From the NCBI GenBank assembly GCA_965263485.1, contig CBDHHO010000004.1, forward strand, positions 806,001 to 870,000: DNA of 64,000 nt, given 5' to 3'. Positions 8,335 to 15,759 of this stretch are shown one piece after another (positions within the stretch are counted from its first letter, which is position 1; every line of letters starts with the position of its first letter). Below the pieces are notes generated by a model. The model was not told the DNA's origin. It saw nothing but the letters and a program-made list of their open reading frames with translations, and did no database searches. A program made the translations under genes and the position numbers. The stretch comes from Haliotispira sp965263485. Its GTDB lineage: Bacteria; Spirochaetota; Spirochaetia; SP-2023.

Positions 8335-8769
8335 ATGAGTACAGAAACTGAAGTTGTGGAACAGAAGCCAGAACTGAGCAATAATGGTGGTGGCGAGGCT
8401 GAGCGCGAAAATAGCCGTAAGCCCAATCGGGAAAATAACCGGGAGAGCAACCGCGAGCAAGACCGTGAGGGTGCTCGCGAAAACACACGTCCTGCCCGGC
8501 CGAATAATCGTCCCGAGCGCCCCGAGCGCCCCGAGCGCCGCTTTAACAACCGGCGGCGCTTCCAGTCGCGCCGCAAGGTCTGCCGCTTTTGCAAAAACAC
8601 CGCGACCATGAACTACCGCGACCCGGAGAGTCTGAAGCGCTTCATTACCGAACGAGGCAAGATTCTGCCCCGGCGCATTACCGGCACCTGTGCCAAACAC
8701 CAGCGCCAACTGGCTCTGACAATCAAACGAGCCCGCACCTTGGCCTTGCTGCCGTTCGTTGCAAAATAG
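8335..8769 (+). CDS. rpsR: 30S ribosomal protein S18 with long N-terminal extension
   Basis: S18 of the small subunit, partner of S6. The conserved core is the last about 75 residues: KVCRFCKNTATMNYRDPESL, then RFITERGKILPRRITGTCAKHQRQL. About 65 residues rich in Arg, Asn and Glu precede it (repeated PNR, NRE and PERPERPER units), giving 144 residues against the usual 75-100. The extension is probably disordered and basic/acidic mixed. GAGGTAAACT before the ATG is the ribosome binding site and makes the long start credible. Confidence 0.94.
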   Translation: MSTETEVVEQKPELSNNGGGEAERENSRKPNRENNRESNREQDREGARENTRPARPNNRPERPERPERRFNNRRRFQSRRKVCRFCKNTATMNYRDPESLKRFITERGKILPRRITGTCAKHQRQLALTIKRARTLALLPFVAK

Positions 8770-8810
8770 AGACTGCAGCACGGCCGTAGTTTTGAAGTGG
8801 AGTATCGGGA

Positions 8811-9394
8811 ATGAAAATTATCTTAAACAAAGATGTTCGGAACCTAGGCGAAGAGGGCGATATTTGCGAAGTAAAAGATGGCTATGCCCGCAACTTTTTG
8901 CTGCCCCGGCGCATCGCGGTCCCCTTCAACCGTCTGAATATCAATAATTTTAAGGCCAAAGAGCGGGCCATTGCCGAGCGCAAAGAGCTGAAGCGCAAGG
9001 AAGCCTTGGGCTCAAGGAACGACTTGAAAAAGAAGTCTCCATTGACATTGTAATGCCTTCGGCAGACAGCGGGCGCTTGTTCGGTGCCGTAACTAATGCC
9101 AGCATTGCCGAGCAGTTGTCCCACCAGGGAATCAACATTGAACGCAGGCGCATTGAGGTACCCAACCGGACCATCAAGGTCGTGGGCAACTATGTGGTCA
9201 AGGTACGGCTCTACAATGAGCAAACAGCCAGCCTGAAGGTGCAGGTTCGCAGCTTGGAAAAAGTCGCAGAAGCGGCCGAAGAATCAGAAATGCAGCCCGG
9301 TGCAGATGTGGCGGCTGGAGCACCGGAAGCAGACTCCGAAGTCGCTTCAGGAGCAGTGTCTTCGTCCCCGACAGAGTCTGAAGGGCAGCTCTAA
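8811..9394 (+). pseudogene. rplI: 50S ribosomal protein L9, apparent -1 frameshift
   Basis: The N-terminal half is intact (MKIILNKDVRNLGEEGD; VKDGYARNFLLPRRIAVPFN) but the frame stops at 9053. The rest of L9 continues in another frame (LKERLEKEVSIDIVMPSADS, then GRLFGAVTNASIAEQL). The frames join at the G run 9008-9010: one extra G there would restore a single protein of about 194 residues with an acidic Ala/Glu/Ser tail. This is either a real loss, a sequencing error in a homopolymer, or ribosomal slippage. L9 is dispensable in some bacteria. The stop codon (TAA in CTCTAAAAA) is supplied by the repeat element at 9383. Confidence 0.88.
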
Positions 9395-9568
9395 AAATGG
9401 TATCGCTTCGCGAGTATTGTACAATCGCTCTGCTTCTGCTTTGTCTTCGCCGCAGCGATTGTACCGCGTTTTGATGCTCCCATGCGAGCCGGCGCAGCAT
9501 GGGAGAATGAGGGAAGGGCCGTTCTTCCCGCCTCCGTGAAGGGTGTTGCGAATTTTTGAAGCCTCTTC
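9383..9568. mobile_element. GGGRACC-type element, degenerate, fused to the end of rplI
   Basis: Left end GGGCAGCTCTAAAAATGG overlaps the last codons and stop of rplI; the right end GAATTTTTGAAGCCTCTT is diverged. The interior carries the paired tracts CGCTTCGCGAGTATTG...CAATCGCTC and the module around CCCATGCGAGCCGGCGCAGCATGGG, which is also found in other copies. Confidence 0.65.
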
Positions 9569-10848
9569 CTATGTATGAAGTACCTCTATAACTGCTTTAT
9601 CGTTCTTTTTCTCTTCTATCATCTCATTGATTTCCTCTCTGATCTTTTGATCCAGATTTGCATTCCATTCATCCAGTAGAAATACTTGTATATTTCCTTT
9701 TGAAAGATAATATTTTAGTATATGGCTCAAATTCTCTCCTGTGGAACCTTTCATATCAGATAAACTATTTATATTATCAAGACTAATTAAGATGGAGTCA
9801 TCGATATTTTTCTTTAAAGCTCTTAATATAGTTGATTTTCCTGCACCATTATTTCCTCTAATAGTGAATCGACCTTTATCCTTTTTTAATAAATATTCTA
9901 TTGCATCATATATATTATTGAATTTACTACTATATTATTGAATTTACTACTATTTTTTATCATAAAATTTTCTATTATCTTTATTCTTACTTTATAATAA
10001 TGATATTTAGTTATAAAAGAAAATATATCATTCAAATACTGCATTATTTGAACAAGTCGTGGTATGGCAATCAATACCCCTAGAACAATTGCTCTGGAGC
10101 CTAATAGTTCAAATTGAAACCCAATAAACAACCCGATGCTAATAGATGCCACCATGACAAAAATTGGAACAGCCTCTAACAAAGGATATATTTCATCGCA
10201 AAACCGGAAAGCTGTAAAAACTTTTTGCAGGTGTTTTTTCTCCTTTTTCCGATAAAAGTTAGGAAGAGAAAAAATTTTATCTACATGTATAGACATCTTA
10301 TTATAAAAAAATAGCCTCCTTTTTTGTATTAATTTAGAAAATCTTTTTACCATTTTTATAATATAGAAATAAGATATTAGTCCCAGAGAGAATGAGATTG
10401 CGAGAATGATTGTAATAGCAGTTCCTATTGTAGAGTAGATTACAATAACATTTAATAAAATATTTAAAGATGTTTCATATAAATCTTTTTTGAATGATAT
10501 ATATTCAAATATAATTTCATGAGCTTCTGAGATCAAAAAATTATGTATATTTTTTTTGTCAATTTCTTTATATATATTAATAAATTCTACATTATTATTG
10601 TATACATTTATTGAATAATTATACCATATTTTGTTTTGTCTAGATCTCAAAAAATAATGATTGATCAATCCTGATGTATAGGCAATAAAAATAGCCGATA
10701 CAAACCGAAATACCCCATTACTAATTATATCATATGATACATTGGTGGTAAGAGAAATGGTAAGAGAGAGGACAACATATGTTGAATATGCAATACATAA
10801 CTGTTGCACTGTAGATAAGAATATGATTATTCTAGATAATTGGAGCAT
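9569..10848 (-). pseudogene. Peptide-type ABC exporter (TMD-NBD), frame-broken
   Basis: AT-rich gene, unlike its neighbours. Residues about 1-290 are a membrane domain with several hydrophobic spans (LSLTISLTT; VNIVIYSTIGTAI-like; FVMVASISIGLFIGF). The frame then stops at 9898. The ATPase continues in another frame with Walker A GNNGAGKST, a signature-like STGEN, Walker B VFLLDEWNANLD and an H-loop in IEVLHT. An exact 20-bp tandem duplication (9911-9950) causes the break; removing one copy restores one 419-residue protein. The DEW after Walker B and the very short Walker A-to-B spacing recall compact peptide exporters rather than standard ones. Substrate unknown; it was probably acquired with the truncated gene upstream. 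Confidence 0.75.
9911..9950. repeat. Exact 20-bp tandem duplication inside the ABC exporter gene
   Basis: TATATTATTGAATTTACTAC occurs twice head to tail (9911-9930, 9931-9950). As 20 is not a multiple of 3 it shifts the frame between the membrane and ATPase domains. Confidence 0.95.
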
Positions 10849-10871
10849 TCACTGGCCACAGAAATTTGATT

Positions 10872-11197
10872 TTAATTTCCAATTTCCTCAATCTTTTGGG
10901 TTTCTGATAAACAAAATTTATTAATTTGCGCAAAAAAATTAGGATTCCCATATGATAGTTGCTTACATGCAAAAATCATTCTATCAAAAATACTTTTTGC
11001 TTCTACTTTATTTTTTTGCTCTGTTATATAATAATAAAAACTTTCCAGTGATTTTAATATCAGACTTAAATAAGGATAATCATATGAAATAAATAATTTT
11101 TGGATGTATTCCAGATAAATCTGATCTTCTAGATACAGAGCGTTGCGAGTCAAAAATGAGGTTAGCTTACTAGGGTTTTGTATAAGAAATAGTTTAA
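10872..11197 (-). pseudogene. Truncated AT-rich gene of unknown function
   Basis: Only the C-terminal about 108 residues remain (…YLEDQIYLEYIQKLFISYDY…; ends FCLSETQKIEEIGN). The reading frame runs back without a start into the repeat element at 11198, which evidently removed or displaced the N-terminus. The protein is helical and Lys/Tyr/Phe-rich, and I do not recognise it. It ends 23 bases before the ABC exporter on the same strand and shares its low GC, so it was probably its operon partner, for example a peptide-maturation or immunity protein. That role is inference. Confidence 0.5.
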
Positions 11198-11418
11198 GGG
11201 GACCTCTAAAAATTCCATTCTGCGCTCTTGCTCGCTCTTTTGAAACGAACAGCTTTGTCAGTAAAGCCTTACAATACAACTCTGCGCTCTTGCTCGCTCT
11301 TTTGAAACGAACAGCTTTGTCAGTAAAGCCTTACAATACAACAAAGTATTCTTCGGCTTCACTTCCTCGTTCCAAAATAGCTTCGCAAGAAGACAAAAGC
11401 GAATTTTTAGAGGTTCCC
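11198..11418. mobile_element. GGGRACC-type element with internal 62-bp duplication
   Basis: 221 bp from GGGGACCTCTAAAAATTC to GAATTTTTAGAGGTTCCC, flanks TTAA and TAAA. A 62-bp segment (11219-11280) is repeated exactly at 11281-11342. Without it the length is 159 bp, identical to the copy at 8010-8168. It cuts into the truncated gene on its left. Immediately to the right (11422) another end, GGGCATCTCTAAAAAC, begins and leads into featureless sequence. Confidence 0.88.
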
Positions 11419-11521
11419 TAAAGGGCATCTCTAAAAACTTCATTTTTTGCGCAGAGCATCTTGCGAACAGCATTCATTATATCCCCCCCCTCGAAAAATG
11501 TCAAGTGGGAATTTAACTAAA

Positions 11522-11760
11522 GGGAACCTCTAAAAATTCCAGTTTCGCGCTGAGCGGCGATCTTGTTGCCGAATCGCTTCGTCAGTGAAGGAAAGCTTGC
11601 AGGCTCTTCGGGGAAAGGAAGGTCGGGCCTTGGCTGCGCACGGCCCTCTTTCTCCCATGCTGCGCCAGCTCGCAGAAATGAAGGTCGGGCCTTGGCTGCG
11701 CACGGCCCTCCCCATTTCTCCCATGCTGCGCCAGCTCGCATGGGAGCCTCCCCAAAAAAG
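11522..11760. mobile_element. GGGRACC-type element with duplicated GC-rich module
   Basis: Left end GGGAACCTCTAAAAATTC at 11522. The right side ends in a GGGAGCCTC-like sequence about 11742-11760 instead of a normal inverted end. A roughly 60-bp module (GAAGGTCGGGCC to CCAGCTCGCA) occurs at 11618-11674 and 11680-11740, and again alone at 13113-13173. Confidence 0.65.
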
Positions 11761-11938
11761 CCAATTTTCAGAGATTTTCCTGCAATCTTCTTGCACTCCG
11801 CGGGGAAATCGTATATTCTTTAAGAAGAACAAGCCATTTCATAATCCCATTTCATCTTTTATTAAAATCATTCCGACCTTGGCCGGAACATCATCTTTAT
11901 GCATTATTTTGCATAATAATACCAAGGAGTATTGCACT
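11761..11938 (+). promoter_or_regulatory. Leader of lipoprotein gene A, with hairpin and empty insertion site
   Basis: Matches the region upstream of the lipoprotein gene at 24485 (CCGACCTTGG, then CATCATCTTTATGC, then AAGGAGTATTGCAC before the ATG). TTATGCA (11897-11903) and TGCATAA (11910-11916) form a 7-bp hairpin just before the ribosome binding site. TTAT at 11897-11900 is the position where the paralogous leader carries a 219-bp element. Confidence 0.6.
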
Positions 11939-13080
11939 ATGGAACACAAGTTCAGTAAAATTCGCTCATCGCTCATCGCTCATCGCTCATCGCTCATCGC
12001 TCATCGAAAAAATTAAAACTATATAGCAGGGGAAATTATTTCTCTGCGGGGATTTTATGCCCATTTATCCTTTTATTTTTCTGCTCCCTGATTCTACTGG
12101 CCGCCTGCGATCCGCCCGATGATGGGGGCAATAATGGGGCCGATAATGGGGCGCCCCGCACGGTCCGCTTTGAGAAAACGATCATCGGCCTGCGGGAGTT
12201 TTTGCTCACCGTTACCGCAAACCCGGCCGGGACATACGAATTCATCCTCAGCGACTCCTCAGCCGCCCCCGCTTGGAGCAGCGTCAAAGACCACCCCGCC
12301 CTGATAAAGCGCAGCTTTTCCGCCGATAAAAACTACCAGCGGGAAATCTACTTCAGCGTCACTAAAGATTATGAGCCCCCGCCCCACAATGCGGCGGTCG
12401 ATCTGCGCACCGAGCCTGAACATAAGTATCCGGGCTTTATGAGCCCGGGGCAGCAGTACTACGTCCACGCCTATCAGAACGGGGCCCACCTCAAAAGCTC
12501 TGAGGCGATCAGCACCGAGAACTACCCCAATACTCTGCCCCCTGCCATCACGACTGAATCAGAAAGAGGTCTGCAAAGTAGTTCAGGAATCCCCATATCG
12601 GATTCCCCGCTCCGGGCCCTGTGGGGCATGGATATGTGGACAAAGAATATTGACGATACTGGGATAATCGATGCTGCGGACAATCATGACAATAAGGTAG
12701 AGCTGCGTCGCATCGAGGTGGGAAGCGGAGAAATCCTCTACCTGCCCATACGCAGCATTCAGACCCTTCTGGATAATACGAATAAGTGTTCTTTTGGCGT
12801 GGTGAATGCATTACTCTTAAGAGCCAAGTCAAATACGGGACCACACGAGAATGTAGTGCGCTTGGTTTTCCCTCCCAAGGCGGGAAATTCCTATCACGCT
12901 GACAATCCTGATGGCGATCACTCGGTGTTGTTCTACGGGCATTTTCAACGGCCCTACTACGATATGATGGGCCAAATCGATACCACCCAGAACTACAGCA
13001 GGGCTTGGATCACAAGTAGTTGTTTCACAACAGGAGTGAGTCATATATTGGCACCTTCTTTTACTCTTGCGGCACCGTAG
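11939..13080 (+). CDS. Lipoprotein A, currently out of frame at a heptanucleotide repeat
   Basis: The ATG at 11939 has AAGGAG 10 bases upstream and starts MEHKFSKIRSSLIAHRSSL, closely matching lipoprotein B (24485). Six GCTCATC units follow and the frame stops at 12014-12016. In the frame shifted by one the protein continues from about 12001 (KKLKLYSRGN), has a lipobox ILLAAC (Cys at 12106-12108) and stays open to 13080. Four or seven repeat units would join the two halves; six do not. The mature part has an Asp/Asn/Gly-rich linker and about 300 residues I do not recognise (for example YFSVTKDYEPPP, GEILYLPIRS). It would be an exported surface or periplasmic lipoprotein when in frame. Confidence 0.65.
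11964..12005 (+). repeat. (GCTCATC)6 heptanucleotide tandem repeat
   Basis: Six perfect 7-bp units within the signal-peptide coding region of lipoprotein A. The paralogue at 24485 has two units at the same place and is in frame. Unit-number change by slippage would switch the reading frame. Confidence 0.95.
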
Positions 13081-13089
13081 TTGAGGGCG

Positions 13090-13180
13090 CCAGCTCGCCC
13101 AGATCGAAAGTGGAAGGTCGGGCCTTGGCTGCGCACGGCCCTCCCCGGTTCTCCCATGCTGCGCCAGCTCGCATGGGAGC
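13090..13180. repeat. Internal module of the element family, without ends
   Basis: Contains the same roughly 60-bp module (13113-13173) as the element at 11522-11760, plus CATGGGAGC. No GGGRACC end is visible, so this is a remnant. It lies in the gap between lipoprotein A and dnaB. Confidence 0.7.
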
Positions 13181-13269
13181 GGCCTGCGTTTTCAAAACTT
13201 CTCCTGAGCATATACCCGGCTTTGAACACAGCGCGATTTCCCCTACAATTCAGATATGGGGGACTGTGC

Positions 13270-14802
13270 ATGAATGAGGGCCCAAAGCAGCCAGGAGAGC
13301 CGCTCTGTAGCCCCGGGGCGACAGAACGGACAGATCAGGCAGAAGCCGGGCTGCCAGACGAACTGCCACCACCACCACCTTCAGCGCTGCCGCCCGCAGT
13401 ACCTGAAGCAGCCCGGCCCTCTTCCGAGGCCGGGCTGCCGGATACCCGCGTCCCCTCACAGCAGAACCAGCTGCCACCCTATGATCTGGAGGTGGAGAGC
13501 TCGGCACTCGGTGCCTTGCTGTTCAATTCCAACGTCGATCAGCGCGATGAGTTTTTCGGTAAACTGCGCGAGCAGGACTTCTTTAAGCACTCGCACCAGA
13601 TTATCTTTAGTGTGCTCTGCGACTTGCACCAGAAGGTCGGTGCCCTCGATCTGAGCACCCTGAGCGAGGAGCTGCGCACGCGCGGCCTGTTGGGGAACGC
13701 CGGAGGCATTTCGTACATTGCATCATTGACGCTCAATATCCCCAGCAGCGTCAACCTGCCCTACTACGCCCAGCAGATAAGAGGCTACAGCATCCGCCGC
13801 CAGATGCTGGCCTTGGCCCGGGATCTGACTCACCAGACCTACAAGTATGACTTGCACATCGATCAGATCCTAGCCGAGGCCGAGAAGCGGGTGCTGGCCC
13901 TGGCCGAGCAGGGCCATGACCTGCATCAGTTCCTGGATGCCGAGACCTTGGTGCGCAAGACTTTTGAATTGATTGAGGAACGGCGCAAGAACCAGAATCA
14001 ATACACCGGCATCGAGTCGGGTTTCACCGATCTGGACCGCATGACGCTGGGCTTTCAGAAGTCGGAGATGATCATTGTCGGAGCCCGGCCCTCGGTGGGC
14101 AAAACCGCCCTGTGTCTGTCGATGATCCTGCACATCGCCGCGCTCAAGAGGGTTCCCGTTGGCGTCTTCTCGCTGGAGATGAACGGGGTTTCGCTGATGG
14201 AGCGTCTGCTCTCGGCCCAAGCCCAGGTCAATTCCCACCACCTGCGCAGCGGTCTGCTGGGCAGCAAAGAGGTACAGAAACTGGCCGAGCAGGTCAATCA
14301 TCTGTACAAGGCCCCCATCTATGTCGATGATACACCAAATATTCTGCTGCTCGATTTGCGCACCCGGGCGCGCCGGATGGTGCATCGCCATGGTGTGCAG
14401 ATTATTTTTATCGATTATCTGGGCCTGATTACAACCAACAGCAGCAGCAATCAGCCACGCCACGAACAGATGGCCGAAATCAGCATGAATATCAAGGCCC
14501 TGGCCCGCGAGCTGGATGTGCCGGTAGTGGCCCTTTCGCAGGTGGGCAGGCAGACGGAAGGCAAGGCCCCCGGCCTGGCCGATTTACGCGGCTCGGGCGC
14601 GCTGGAACAGGATGCCGATGTGGTAATGTACCTGCACCGAGGTCGGGCCGGGAATCTGCGTGAGGGCGAGAACGACCCCGAAAACTACCGCACGGAGCTG
14701 ATTGTGGCCAAGCAGCGCAATGGTCCGGTGGGCACCATCGAATTGATGTTTGTGCCGCAGTATGCCCGCTTTGTATCGGGGCACGATATCCCGCCGCAGT
14801 AA
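13270..14802 (+). CDS. dnaB: Replicative DNA helicase
   Basis: Hexameric helicase that unwinds DNA ahead of the replication fork. 510 residues. A Pro/Glu-rich N-terminal tail of about 75 residues precedes the DnaB N domain (YDLEVESSALGALLFNSN). The RecA-like motor carries Walker A GARPSVGKTA, Walker B IIFIDYLGLI, and the C-terminal SQVGRQTEGK and LRGSGALEQDADVV motifs. The ATG at 13270 is preferred, with GGGGGA 7 bases upstream. A longer frame from 13081 would translate a repeat remnant. Its place after rplI agrees with the conserved cluster, but about 3.9 kb of island, repeats and lipoprotein A now separate them. Confidence 0.96.
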   Translation: MNEGPKQPGEPLCSPGATERTDQAEAGLPDELPPPPPSALPPAVPEAARPSSEAGLPDTRVPSQQNQLPPYDLEVESSALGALLFNSNVDQRDEFFGKLREQDFFKHSHQIIFSVLCDLHQKVGALDLSTLSEELRTRGLLGNAGGISYIASLTLNIPSSVNLPYYAQQIRGYSIRRQMLALARDLTHQTYKYDLHIDQILAEAEKRVLALAEQGHDLHQFLDAETLVRKTFELIEERRKNQNQYTGIESGFTDLDRMTLGFQKSEMIIVGARPSVGKTALCLSMILHIAALKRVPVGVFSLEMNGVSLMERLLSAQAQVNSHHLRSGLLGSKEVQKLAEQVNHLYKAPIYVDDTPNILLLDLRTRARRMVHRHGVQIIFIDYLGLITTNSSSNQPRHEQMAEISMNIKALARELDVPVVALSQVGRQTEGKAPGLADLRGSGALEQDADVVMYLHRGRAGNLREGENDPENYRTELIVAKQRNGPVGTIELMFVPQYARFVSGHDIPPQ

Positions 14803-14917
14803 GGGCGCCCGAGAAGTCCGCTTTTGTCTTCCTGCGAACTGTCCCGAACGGCAGGGGAGATCAGATTTCGGGCGAAAGTGTTATTTGTTCACCGGTTATG
14901 GGGAGGCAGACATTGCT

Positions 14918-15736
14918 ATGCTCAGACAAAATCGCCACTTGGTATCTTGGAATGTCAACGGCATCCGGGCCATCCACGGCAAGGGGCTGCTCGACCCGCT
15001 ATTTTCGGGAGACTGGGACATCATCGGGCTGCAGGAGACCAAAGCCGACGGCGGGCAGCTGGGCCCGGAGTTTACCCGGCGTCCGGGCTACCAGTCTTAC
15101 TGGGCCGGCGCGCAGCGCAAGGGCTACAGTGGCACCGCACTGTTTATCAAGGAAGACCTGCTGGGCACTGCCCCGGATTTCCAGGTAAAGCTCATGGCCG
15201 ACCTGATCGGCCCGGAGGGCCGGAAATTTGACGCAGAAGGCCGCACTCTGGCGGCTGACTTTGGCAGCTTTGCATTGCTTAACTGCTACTTTCCCAACTC
15301 TCAGGAGAAGGGCAGGCGTATCGATTATAAACTGGGTTTCAACCGGGCCATCCACCGCTGCTGCGAAGAACTGAGCCGACAGCACACGCGCCCGGTGCTG
15401 CTGTGCGGGGACTACAACGTTGCGGTGCGGGAAATTGACTTAGCCCGCCCGGACGACAATCACGACTCGCCCGGCTTCCTGCCCCAAGAGCGCGAGTGGA
15501 TGGAACAGTTTATGGCCGACGGCTACACCGACAGCTTCCGGCATTTTCACCCCAATAGAGAGGGGGCCTACAGCTGGTGGTCGTACCGCACGCGGGCCAG
15601 AGAGCGTAATGTAGGCTGGAGAATCGACTACTTCTGTATCAACCGGCCCTTTGCAGAGCGGCTTGAAGATGCGGATATCCTGGACCAGGCACAGGGCAGT
15701 GACCACTGCCCTGTCTGCATCACCGTCCGGCTCTGA
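14918..15736 (+). CDS. xth: Exodeoxyribonuclease III (AP endonuclease)
   Basis: Base-excision repair AP endonuclease and 3' exonuclease, 272 residues. The start MLRQNRHLVSWNVNGIRAI is preceded by GGGGAGG. Motifs: NVNGIRA, LQETKAD (metal Glu), LNCYFPN, GDYNVA (catalytic Asp/Asn), WRIDYF and the terminal GSDHCPV (catalytic His). All ExoIII active-site residues are present. It follows dnaB by about 115 bases on the same strand. Confidence 0.95.
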   Translation: MLRQNRHLVSWNVNGIRAIHGKGLLDPLFSGDWDIIGLQETKADGGQLGPEFTRRPGYQSYWAGAQRKGYSGTALFIKEDLLGTAPDFQVKLMADLIGPEGRKFDAEGRTLAADFGSFALLNCYFPNSQEKGRRIDYKLGFNRAIHRCCEELSRQHTRPVLLCGDYNVAVREIDLARPDDNHDSPGFLPQEREWMEQFMADGYTDSFRHFHPNREGAYSWWSYRTRARERNVGWRIDYFCINRPFAERLEDADILDQAQGSDHCPVCITVRL

Positions 15737-15759
15737 GAAGCCGCAATGTAGATGTCTAT

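Noticed and set aside
9008..9012. Programmed -1 frameshifting in rplI
   Set aside because: No convincing slippery heptamer or downstream structure; a missing G is simpler, though not excluded.
11964..12005. Short repeats as a CRISPR array
   Set aside because: Seven-base units with no spacers, inside a signal-peptide coding region.
13081..13269. Longer N-terminus for DnaB
   Set aside because: Would translate a repeat-module remnant; ATG at 13270 has a ribosome binding site.
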